Shown in pieces: positions 1 through 5,554 of a stretch of DNA of 9,924 bases. Each line of letters opens with the position of its first letter. The stretch's first letter is position 1. Under the pieces are notes generated by a model. The model was given only the letters and a program-made list of their open reading frames with translations. It was not told the origin of the DNA and searched no databases. Source of the stretch: an uncultured Veillonella sp. (GTDB lineage: Bacteria; Bacillota; Negativicutes; Veillonellales; Veillonellaceae); assembly GCA_900550175.1 (NCBI GenBank), contig URQX01000060.1, positions 1 through 9,924 on the forward strand, given 5' to 3'. A program made the translations under genes and the position numbers.

Positions 1-631
1 GTAGTCCCGCTTTAAACATAATTGGTATATTACTAGAAACCTTAGTATGTGTTAAAGCGGCTACCAGTGATGCGCTAGATGATAATGGGCCGTTGCGATC
101 ACCAAAGTATGCACCGGCTATAATGGCACCAGCTACGATATTCTCTGGAATATTACCGGCTCTTGCCATTGTGATGAGTACAATGCCTATGGTGCCTACA
201 GTACCGAAAGCTGTACCTAATACCATGCTAACAATAGCTGTTAATAAGAAGGCACAAGCAATAAAGAGGGACGGATCGATCAAGTCGATGCCGGTGGCGA
301 TAATCATAGGGATGATGCCCGCTGCTTGCCACATGGCAATGAGCCAACCGATGAGCAGGAATATTTGCATTACCACAATGGAGGTTTTAGCACCTGCCCA
401 TGATAGGTTTAGCAGTTCTTTTGGTTGGTATCCTTTGCGATAGAATACATAGGCCATGATGCACCATACCACTATCAAGGCGTAACCAATAGCAATACCG
501 TTAGCTACTGCGATGATAATGACGAGGATAGATATGAGTAAACCTATGAGCGACTCCGTATTTTTCGGCATTAGAGAACGGCCTTGTTGATACTTTAGAA
601 ACGCATTTAATATGAGTTGTAACCACTTCAT
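1..631 (-). CDS. nhaC: NhaC-family Na+/H+ antiporter-type membrane transporter, partial (C-terminal part outside window)
   Basis: The frame reads leftward from ATG at 631-629 through 210 codons without a stop and leaves the window. The protein is strongly hydrophobic, with likely membrane segments near residues 28-48, 48-64, 83-103, 120-140, 140-157 and 165-180. Residues 138-155 (VLGTAFGTVGTIGIVLIT) and 167-190, including AGAYFGDRNGPLSSSASLV, match the conserved core of the NhaC family, in which a GAYFGD-x-x-SPLS-type motif is typical. NhaC proteins are inner-membrane Na+/H+ antiporters, but the family also includes malate/lactate exchangers and predicted amino-acid carriers, so the substrate is open. 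The start lies one base past the dapF stop and has no clear Shine-Dalgarno of its own, which suggests translational coupling. A second Met at codon 21 (571-569) is an alternative start. The usual Asp after PLS is Ser here. Confidence 0.85.
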   Translation of the reverse strand, partial: MKWLQLILNAFLKYQQGRSLMPKNTESLIGLLISILVIIIAVANGIAIGYALIVVWCIMAYVFYRKGYQPKELLNLSWAGAKTSIVVMQIFLLIGWLIAMWQAAGIIPMIIATGIDLIDPSLFIACAFLLTAIVSMVLGTAFGTVGTIGIVLITMARAGNIPENIVAGAIIAGAYFGDRNGPLSSSASLVAALTHTKVSSNIPIMFKAGL

Positions 632-632
632 C

Positions 633-1466
633 TTAATCGATAGGAAGTTCTGTTTCGAAGACTTCCTCAGCCGGGCCAGTCATGAGCACCGTGCCATCCT
701 CCAAGTATGAAATATGTAATGTTCCTAAATAGAGCTCTACATCGACTTCGCGACCGGTTAAGCCTTTTTCAAAGGACATAACAGCAGAGGCACAAGAGCC
801 TGTACCGCATGCTAAGGTAGCACCAGCACCGCGTTCCCATGTGCGAACCTTGATGTGTTTGTCGTTTACTACCTCGATGTAGTTTACATTTGTATTGGAT
901 GGGAATGCATCGTGTTTTTCAAGGATAGGCCCTTGTGTCGTTACAGGCGCCTTTGTAATGTCATTGATATACACCTCTGTATGAGGCACGCCGAGTAATA
1001 CGGAGCTTACCGTTACTGTTTCGCCGTTTACATCGAGGTCTACGTCAATAACCTTATCCATATCTACATTCATAGGAATGTCTTGGGCTTTAAAGAATGG
1101 TTTGCCCATGTCTACTGTAACTTGTGTTACGATGCCATTTTCGATGGTCAAGGTAGGTTTCATTACACCTGCTAATGTTTCGATGGTGAAAGTCTCTTTC
1201 GTAGTTTCACCGTGTTCGTAAGCGTATTTGGCGAAGCAACGGATTGCATTGCCGCACATTTCTGCTTCACTACCATCAGAGTTGATGATGCGCATGCGCA
1301 CATCACAGGTTTTTGAAGGAACTAGAATGGCAAGACCATCAGCACCGATACCAGTACGACGATCGCAAAGGCGAATCGCCAAATCAGTATAGTCCTTGTC
1401 AGCACCTTGAGGGTCGGCAAAGAGGATGAAATCATTGCCAAGACCATGCATTTTAGTTAATTTCAT
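633..1466 (-). CDS. dapF: Diaminopimelate epimerase DapF
   Basis: DapF is the cytoplasmic, cofactor-independent enzyme that epimerises LL-diaminopimelate to meso-diaminopimelate, the precursor of lysine and the peptidoglycan cross-link residue. The 277-residue protein begins MKLTKMHGLGNDF, the family's standard N-terminus, and is close to the 274 residues of the E. coli enzyme. Both catalytic cysteines are visible: Cys71 in EMCGNAIRCFAKY and Cys220 in ACGTGSCAS. The WERGAG stretch before the second Cys carries the expected Glu-Arg pair; the residue often Glu in GETxACG is Ala here, a variable position as far as I know. I chose ATG at 1466-1464 because AGGAG (1476-1472) lies five bases upstream; a TTG at 1481 would add five atypical residues. 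The transporter gene follows after one base, so the two are probably cotranscribed. Confidence 0.96.
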   Translation of the reverse strand: MKLTKMHGLGNDFILFADPQGADKDYTDLAIRLCDRRTGIGADGLAILVPSKTCDVRMRIINSDGSEAEMCGNAIRCFAKYAYEHGETTKETFTIETLAGVMKPTLTIENGIVTQVTVDMGKPFFKAQDIPMNVDMDKVIDVDLDVNGETVTVSSVLLGVPHTEVYINDITKAPVTTQGPILEKHDAFPSNTNVNYIEVVNDKHIKVRTWERGAGATLACGTGSCASAVMSFEKGLTGREVDVELYLGTLHISYLEDGTVLMTGPAEEVFETELPID

Positions 1467-1517
1467 AAAGTCTCCTATCAATAAGTAAGACTTTCACCAT
1501 GAAGCCTGTGAAAGTCT
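1467..1517 (-). promoter_or_regulatory. dapF leader with competing inverted repeats (possible attenuator or operator)
   Basis: Read on the minus strand, a perfect 10-base inverted repeat AGACTTTCAC (1517-1508) / GTGAAAGTCT (1497-1488) encloses a 10-base loop. A second AGACTTT (1473-1467) runs from the Shine-Dalgarno up to the ATG and can pair with the same AAAGTCT (1494-1488) across a 14-base loop. The two hairpins cannot form together: the first leaves the ribosome site free and the second covers its edge. The repeats are seen directly; switching is inference. The 10-base dyad could equally be a DNA operator for a dimeric regulator. It matches no riboswitch class I recognise, and it is much too short for a lysine riboswitch. 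Confidence 0.5.
1472..1476 (-). promoter_or_regulatory. dapF ribosome binding site
   Basis: AGGAG on the minus strand, five bases before the ATG at 1466. It fixes the dapF start in preference to the in-frame TTG at 1481, and it partly overlaps the AGACTTT arm described in the dapF leader entry. Confidence 0.8.
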
Positions 1518-1546
1518 CATATGTATATTATTATATATTCTATAAT

Positions 1547-1552
1547 ATTATA
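1547..1552 (-). promoter_or_regulatory. Probable dapF -10 element
   Basis: A perfect TATAAT on the minus strand (1552-1547) in a very AT-rich stretch. No good -35 is visible at 17 bases, and a nearby TAGAAT is an alternative. Transcription from here would give a leader of about 75 bases that includes the whole inverted-repeat arrangement before dapF. Confidence 0.4.
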
Positions 1553-1571
1553 TCATAAAAGGCTTTAAAAC

Positions 1572-1600
1572 TTTATTGTTTATCGGAGAAATGATAGAAT
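1572..1600 (+). promoter_or_regulatory. Candidate ptsI promoter
   Basis: TTTATT (1572-1577), a 17-base spacer and TAGAAT (1595-1600), followed by a leader of about 35 bases to ptsI. The -35 is weak. It lies back to back with the dapF promoter, so the 175 bases between the dapF and ptsI start codons carry divergent promoters. Confidence 0.4.
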
Positions 1601-1641
1601 ATAGAGTAATGTAGTTTATCGTAATAGAAAGAGGAACACAT

Positions 1642-3369
1642 ATGCGAATTCAAGGGATTTCTGGATCTCGTGGCGTTGCAGTAGGCAATGTATATAGATA
1701 TATTCAAGAGGAAATTGTCATTCCTGATTACACTGTAGCAGAGGATAAGGTAGAAGCGGAAATTGGTAAGTTCGCTGCTGCTATGGCATCCACCTTAAAA
1801 CAATTGGATACAATCCGCCAAAAGGCATTGAAAGAAATGGGCCCTGAAGAGGCGGCTATTTTCGAAGCTCATATGCAAATTGCGCAAGACCCATCCTTGT
1901 CTGATGGTATTAAATCCCTCGTTGAGACTAGCCATACTAATGTAGTGGCGGCTACAGCTCAAACTATTGAAACCTTTGCGAATATCTTCCTTGGCATGGA
2001 AGATCCATATATGCGTGAACGCGGTGCAGATATCAAAGATATTGGTGATCGTTTGATGCGCAATATGTTAGGTATGAACCCACGTGGCTTATCCCATATT
2101 TCTGGGGAGGTTATCTTAGTAGCGCCTGATTTGGCACCATCTGATACGGCATCTCTAGATAAAAACGTGGTTAAAGGCATTGTAACAGCTGCTGGTGGCC
2201 CTACATCTCATGCAGCTATCATGGCTCGTACATTGGAAATTCCTGCTGTTATGGGTGTTGGCGATATTGAAGGATTCGTAGATGGCGAGAAAGCTGTTGT
2301 ACTTGGTACAGATGGTATTGTGGAAACAAATCCATCTGATGCGGATTGGGCTGAATATACAAATCAAGCGGCTGCATACCAAGAGGAATTGAAACGCTTG
2401 CGTGAATCTGCTAATCTTGAAGCAAAAACAACTGATGGTCATCATGTAGAACTATTTGGCAATATCGGTAAGTCGAAAGATGCTAAACACGCTCTTACAA
2501 TGGGCGCACAAGGTATCGGCTTATACCGTACAGAATTCTTGTACATGGAAAACGACGAGTTGCCAACAGAAGATGTGCAATTTGAAGAATATAAAAAGGT
2601 TGCAGAAGATATGCAGGGCCAACCTGTTATCATCCGTACCATGGATATCGGTGGTGACAAGGAGTTGAAATGCCTTGATTTGCCAACTGAAATGAATCCA
2701 TTCCTTGGTTACCGTGCAATTCGTATTTCCTTGAACCGTCCAGATATCTTCAAAGTACAATTGCGTGCGTTATTGCGTGCTAGTGCCTTTGGCGATATTC
2801 ACATCATGTACCCTATGATTGCTTCTGTAGAAGAAGTGAAACAAGCGAATGCTATGCTCGAAGAATGTAAGGCAGAACTTACAGCTGAAGGCAAAGAATT
2901 CAACAAGGATATCAAGGTTGGTATTATGATTGAAGTACCAGCAGCTGCTGTTATTTCTCCAATCCTAGCTAAATACGTAGACTTCTTCAGTATCGGTACA
3001 AATGATTTATGCCAATACACCTTGGCGGTAGACCGTATGAATGAGTCTATTGGATCTCTATATCAACCATTGCATCCAGGCGTATTACGTCTTATCAAAC
3101 ATGTTATCGATTCGAGCCATGAACAAGGTAAATTTACAGGTATGTGCGGTGAACTCGCTAGTGACCCTGTAGCTACAATGATTTTATTAGGCCTTGGCCT
3201 TGATGAATTCTCCATGACAGCGTCCTCTATACCACTTATTAAGAAAATCTTGCGTTCCGTTTCTAAAGCAGAATGTGAAGAGGTGGCTAATAAAGCGCTT
3301 TCCATGGATACAGCAGAAGAAATTACAGACTATGCTAAATCCGTACTAGCTGAAAAAAACTTACTATAA
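1642..3369 (+). CDS. ptsI: PTS Enzyme I (phosphoenolpyruvate-protein phosphotransferase)
   Basis: Enzyme I is the cytoplasmic kinase that takes phosphate from PEP and passes it to HPr, starting the phosphotransferase cascade. The 575-residue length equals that of classical EI proteins. The N-terminal HPr-binding and phosphohistidine domain contains GGPTSHAAIMAR with the phosphorylated His190. The C-terminal PEP-binding barrel shows GLYRTEFLY (Arg296), IIRTMDIGGDK (Arg332), IGTNDLCQYTLAVDR (451-465) and MCGE with catalytic Cys502. The start is supported by AGAGG seven to eight bases upstream. ptsH follows 156 bases later, the reverse of the usual ptsH-ptsI order. No sugar-specific EII gene is nearby, so the partners must be elsewhere, or the pair may have a regulatory role. 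The sequence looks intact. Confidence 0.97.
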   Translation: MRIQGISGSRGVAVGNVYRYIQEEIVIPDYTVAEDKVEAEIGKFAAAMASTLKQLDTIRQKALKEMGPEEAAIFEAHMQIAQDPSLSDGIKSLVETSHTNVVAATAQTIETFANIFLGMEDPYMRERGADIKDIGDRLMRNMLGMNPRGLSHISGEVILVAPDLAPSDTASLDKNVVKGIVTAAGGPTSHAAIMARTLEIPAVMGVGDIEGFVDGEKAVVLGTDGIVETNPSDADWAEYTNQAAAYQEELKRLRESANLEAKTTDGHHVELFGNIGKSKDAKHALTMGAQGIGLYRTEFLYMENDELPTEDVQFEEYKKVAEDMQGQPVIIRTMDIGGDKELKCLDLPTEMNPFLGYRAIRISLNRPDIFKVQLRALLRASAFGDIHIMYPMIASVEEVKQANAMLEECKAELTAEGKEFNKDIKVGIMIEVPAAAVISPILAKYVDFFSIGTNDLCQYTLAVDRMNESIGSLYQPLHPGVLRLIKHVIDSSHEQGKFTGMCGELASDPVATMILLGLGLDEFSMTASSIPLIKKILRSVSKAECEEVANKALSMDTAEEITDYAKSVLAEKNLL

Positions 3370-3439
3370 TTCTGTATAGATAAAAGATAAACGTTAAGCA
3401 TTAAGCGAATTAGTATATAGTAAATAACTTTCAATATAC

Positions 3440-3469
3440 TTGAATTGAAATGCTTGAAATTGATACAAT
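3440..3469 (+). promoter_or_regulatory. Candidate ptsH promoter in the ptsI-ptsH gap
   Basis: TTGAAT (3440-3445), an 18-base spacer and TACAAT (3464-3469) lie about 60 bases before ptsH. No terminator is visible in the 156-base gap, so HPr could be made both by read-through from ptsI and from this site. A 7-base inverted repeat AGTATAT (3412-3418) / ATATACT (3434-3440) abuts the -35; in such AT-rich DNA this may be chance. Confidence 0.45.
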
Positions 3470-3489
3470 ATATCTATTAGAACGTATGG

Positions 3490-3506
3490 GATAGGTACTG
3501 CCTATC
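3490..3506 (+). other. Small hairpin before the ptsH ribosome binding site
   Basis: GATAGG (3490-3495) and CCTATC (3501-3506) form a 6-base stem with a 5-base loop, ending ten bases before AGAGG (3516-3520). It could stabilise the 5' end of the ptsH mRNA or modulate initiation. Short stems of this kind also arise by chance. Confidence 0.3.
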
Positions 3507-3525
3507 GAGATAGAAAGAGGTTATC

Positions 3526-3786
3526 ATGAAAGAATTAACAGTAGAAATTACTAACGAATCTGGTTTACATGCTCGTCCTGCTACAGCTTTCACACAATTG
3601 GCTGCTAAATACGCTTCCAAAGTGACAATCGCTGCTAATGGTAAAACAGCTGATGCTAAATCCATTTTAACTGTATTGACTTTGGGTGCTACAAAAGGCA
3701 CATCTGTTACATTGACAGCTGACGGTGCTGACGAAGATGATGCACTCGCTGCATTGAGCGAATTCTTAACAACTAACCACGACTAA
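3526..3786 (+). CDS. ptsH: Phosphocarrier protein HPr
   Basis: HPr is the small cytoplasmic carrier that accepts phosphate from Enzyme I and donates it to sugar-specific EIIA proteins. The 86 residues match the usual length of about 85-88. SGLHARPAT contains the phosphorylated His15 followed by Arg17. DAKSIL contains Ser46, the residue that HPr kinase modifies in Firmicutes for carbon catabolite control, so both regulatory positions are kept. The segment after Ser46, LTVLTLGATKG, corresponds to the usual MGVMSLGA region. AGAGG sits five bases before the ATG. It lies downstream of ptsI rather than upstream, and a strong terminator follows the stop by about 20 bases, so this is the last gene of the unit. 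Confidence 0.97.
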   Translation: MKELTVEITNESGLHARPATAFTQLAAKYASKVTIAANGKTADAKSILTVLTLGATKGTSVTLTADGADEDDALAALSEFLTTNHD

Positions 3787-3800
3787 TACTTCGTGGTTCT

Positions 3801-3835
3801 AAAAAGGACTCTACGAAAATGTAGAGTCCTTTTTT
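3801..3835 (+). terminator. Intrinsic terminator of ptsI-ptsH
   Basis: GGACTCTAC (3806-3814) and GTAGAGTCC (3821-3829) form a perfect 9-base stem with loop GAAAAT, followed by six T residues. Five A residues precede the stem and pair with the T run, so it could act weakly on the opposite strand too. Confidence 0.93.
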
Positions 3836-3837
3836 AT

Positions 3838-3866
3838 AAAAAAAGAAGAGGCCTCTTAGCCTCTTC
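3838..3866 (-). terminator. Intrinsic terminator of the csoR-like gene
   Basis: On the minus strand GAAGAGGC (3866-3859), loop TAAGAG and GCCTCTTC (3852-3845) make a perfect 8-base stem followed by seven T residues (3844-3838). The stem begins two bases after the stop codon of the 92-residue gene. Together with the ptsH terminator it insulates two convergent units within 70 bases. Confidence 0.9.
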
Positions 3867-3867
3867 C

Positions 3868-4146
3868 TTATTTTCCCATGTTTGCAAAGCGCTCTACAGC
3901 CTTTGTAAAGTCGCTAATGGTTTTTTCTACGTCACCATGTTCGATACCATCTCGCACGCAGTGGTTGATATGCCCTTCAAGGACTACTTGACCTACTTTA
4001 TGTAGTGCAGATTTAGCTGCATTAATTTGGCTCAACACATCTTCGCATGGAATGTCTTCTTCAATCATTCGATCAATAGCTTGCACTTGACCAAGAATTT
4101 TACGTAATCGACGATGTAGATTTTCTGAATCCATACATTGTTTCAT
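3868..4146 (-). CDS. CsoR/RcnR-family metal-sensing transcriptional repressor
   Basis: This 92-residue all-helical protein belongs to the CsoR/RcnR/FrmR/CstR (DUF156) family of small tetrameric repressors that release DNA on binding metal or reacting with a small molecule. It shows the typical HRRLRKILGQVQAIDRMIEED helix region, then Cys34, His59 and Cys63 (EGHINHCV). The Cys-His-Cys spacing equals the Cu(I)-binding set of M. tuberculosis CsoR (Cys36, His61, Cys65), which favours copper over the RcnR, FrmR or CstR types. An additional Cys4 near the N-terminus is not part of that set. GGAGG seven bases before the ATG supports this start. No copper ATPase, chaperone or other efflux gene is adjacent, so the target is probably elsewhere, possibly with autoregulation. 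I left the gene symbol blank because the inducer is inferred. Confidence 0.88.
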   Translation of the reverse strand: MKQCMDSENLHRRLRKILGQVQAIDRMIEEDIPCEDVLSQINAAKSALHKVGQVVLEGHINHCVRDGIEHGDVEKTISDFTKAVERFANMGK

Positions 4147-4184
4147 AATACTCCTCCAATGGGCATGTTTTTATCATCTTTACT

Positions 4185-4214
4185 ATTATACTCTATGTAA
4201 AGTTTATAATACAA
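4185..4214 (-). promoter_or_regulatory. Candidate promoter of the csoR-like gene
   Basis: On the minus strand TTGTAT (4214-4209), an 18-base spacer and TATAAT (4190-4185) lie about 40 bases before the gene. No GC-rich palindrome typical of known CsoR operators is visible around it. Confidence 0.5.
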
Positions 4215-4231
4215 CTTAATAAGTATACCTA

Positions 4232-4252
4232 ATATGCATAAAATCTGCATAT
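4232..4252. repeat. Symmetrical 7-7-7 inverted repeat, possible operator
   Basis: ATATGCA (4232-4238) and TGCATAT (4246-4252) are perfect inverted arms separated by seven bases. The dyad lies just upstream of the csoR-like promoter and about 230 bases before the glycosyltransferase gene. The size suits a dimeric regulator, but no specific factor can be named, and AT-rich dyads are common. Confidence 0.35.
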
Positions 4253-4483
4253 GTAGATATACGTTTGGTTATAAATGTTAAGATTTTCTCTTTTATATTG
4301 TTATAATTTTGTTCATAACCGCTATATAGCAAGGTCTATCCATATCTTCTTCTTGATTGATGTGATACAATACATTTAATACACATTGTATTAGTATATG
4401 TATATAAGGCACTGTAGATATTGTTAGTTAATTATGGCGTTAACTTATGTATAGTATGGCCTTTTATGAAATAGGTGAAAGCA
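4253..4483 (+). other. Gene-free DNA upstream of the GT51 gene
   Basis: I find no gene here. It holds a perfect 10-base palindrome GCTATATAGC (4321-4330) and a dyad ATACAAT (4365-4371) / ATTGTAT (4385-4391). TACAAT (4366-4371) could be a -10 for the glycosyltransferase gene, although the DNA 17 bases upstream is a poor -35. The promoter of that gene is therefore not assigned with confidence. Confidence 0.4.
4473..4477 (+). promoter_or_regulatory. Ribosome binding site deciding the GT51 start
   Basis: AGGTG is six bases before ATG 4484. The GTG at 4475 lies inside this site and would have nothing good upstream, so ATG 4484 is the better start. Confidence 0.65.
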
Positions 4484-5290
4484 ATGAAAATGTTTCGCTA
4501 CCTTCGGAACCTAGTGGTATTTATATTAGTTATGATATTGGCCGTGTTCATATATGATGGCTTCCACAGGGTTCAAGGTACAGATCGTGAAAGTAAGGCT
4601 CACACAACTGTTGAAAAACGGATAGAACAAGGTGAAGATACCCTCAGTCGTACAGATCGTATCATACGACTATTTACTTTTAAAGAAAAGGTTGAGATGG
4701 CCCTTAACCAACGCGTTAATAAAGAACATTGGGTAAAGGGTGATGTCATTCCAGAATATACAAAGAATGCGCTCATCGCTATTGAGGATAAAAGGTATTA
4801 TAAACATGGAGCCATTGATGTGCTCGGTATTATTCGCGCCTTTTATACGAATACTATAGCAGGTGAAACTGTAGAGGGCGGGAGTACTATTACACAGCAA
4901 GTAGTAAAAAATCTCTTCCTTTCATCAAAACGCATCATGAGTCGTAAGGTGGAGGAGGCAATCCTTGCTAGTGAAATGGAACATTACTACACAAAGGACG
5001 AAATCCTCACCATGTATTTAAATACTGTATATTATGGTCATAATTACTACGGTATCTACGAAGCGGCGCATGGCTACTTTGGAACGAGCCCAAGTCGATT
5101 GACATTAGGGCAAAGTGCACTCCTTGCAGCACTACCTAATGCACCATCCTATTTAGATCCATATACAAACTATAAAGGGGCTAAGGCACGACAAAAACTG
5201 GTGCTCGAACAAATGGTAGACCAAGGTATGATTACACAAGCCGAAGCAGATTATGCATACCAACAAGACTTGGGCCTTGTGGATGAATAA
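4484..5290 (+). CDS. Monofunctional GT51 peptidoglycan glycosyltransferase (MtgA-like)
   Basis: GT51 enzymes polymerise lipid II into glycan strands at the outer face of the inner membrane. The 268-residue protein has a short basic N-terminus and one membrane anchor (about residues 7-25), then a linker and the GT51 domain (about 85-230). The family motifs are present: IAIEDKRYYKHGAID with catalytic Glu101, GGSTITQQ (132-139), RKVEE with the second catalytic Glu158, and EILTMYLNTVYYG. The protein stops soon after the domain with no penicillin-binding transpeptidase region, so it is monofunctional by architecture, although the motif wording resembles class A PBPs. It needs a partner transpeptidase. 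It appears to be a single-gene unit, with its own terminator 16 bases after the stop. The usual Phe of the EDxxFxxH motif is Tyr here. Confidence 0.9.
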   Translation: MKMFRYLRNLVVFILVMILAVFIYDGFHRVQGTDRESKAHTTVEKRIEQGEDTLSRTDRIIRLFTFKEKVEMALNQRVNKEHWVKGDVIPEYTKNALIAIEDKRYYKHGAIDVLGIIRAFYTNTIAGETVEGGSTITQQVVKNLFLSSKRIMSRKVEEAILASEMEHYYTKDEILTMYLNTVYYGHNYYGIYEAAHGYFGTSPSRLTLGQSALLAALPNAPSYLDPYTNYKGAKARQKLVLEQMVDQGMITQAEADYAYQQDLGLVDE

Positions 5291-5305
5291 TTGAATAACT
5301 ATATT

Positions 5306-5351
5306 AAAATCTCTATTGGTTAATTAATATTGGCTAGCAGAGATTTTTTTT
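5306..5351 (+). terminator. Terminator of the GT51 gene
   Basis: AAAATCTCT (5306-5314) pairs perfectly with AGAGATTTT (5339-5347), followed by further T residues to 5351. The 24-base loop is larger than usual and the stem is AT-rich, so efficiency may be moderate. Confidence 0.75.
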
Positions 5352-5386
5352 GTAGGAGATGGTTACGTTCCGAAATATATTATCAA

Positions 5387-5404
5387 ATTGAATAAAAATA
5401 ATAC
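5387..5404 (+). promoter_or_regulatory. Weak ArgR-box-like site before argG
   Basis: TGAAT AAAA ATAAT (5389-5402) matches the first half and the AT core of the ARG-box consensus (TGAAT-wwww-ATTCA), but the second half fits poorly. It lies against the argG -35, where a repressor would act. This is suggestive only. Confidence 0.25.
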
Positions 5405-5433
5405 TTGCATTTATAATTATACAGGTGTATACT
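5405..5433 (+). promoter_or_regulatory. Main candidate argGH promoter
   Basis: TTGCAT (5405-5410), a 17-base spacer and TATACT (5428-5433) form a good sigma-A-type promoter. A transcript from here would have a leader of about 115 bases before argG. Confidence 0.6.
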
Positions 5434-5495
5434 ATTTTTTGTCAGAAAGAGGGAATGACCGTTGAGCTAGATGCCACGGTGCTTTCACAATTATC

Positions 5496-5504
5496 TGATA
5501 TAAT
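5496..5504 (+). promoter_or_regulatory. Second candidate argG promoter (extended -10)
   Basis: TGATATAAT is a perfect extended -10 (TGn followed by TATAAT) without a visible -35. It would start transcription around 5511, giving a short leader of about 45 bases. It may allow argGH expression independent of control at the upstream promoter. Confidence 0.4.
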
Positions 5505-5554
5505 ATTGATTATATGAGTTTAAATACATAGTAAGTTTTTTATGAGGTGTTATC

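Noticed and set aside
93..443. Open plus-strand frame of 116 codons
   Set aside because: It lies wholly opposite the NhaC-family gene, whose minus-strand frame shows clear family motifs; the plus-strand product is low-complexity and has no recognisable domain.
1521..1560. AT-rich TATA-type dyads between dapF and ptsI, considered as an operator
   Set aside because: Such palindromes are expected by chance in a nearly pure A+T stretch; only the -10 assignment is retained.
5460..5490. CCACGGTG sequence before argG, considered as a T-box fragment
   Set aside because: The conserved T-box sequence, antiterminator and downstream terminator are all absent.
5455..5517. Possible 20-codon leader peptide in the argG leader, starting at ATG 5455
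   Set aside because: Its purine-rich ribosome site is only about two bases from the ATG, there is no run of arginine codons, and no terminator hairpin follows, so an attenuation peptide is not supported.
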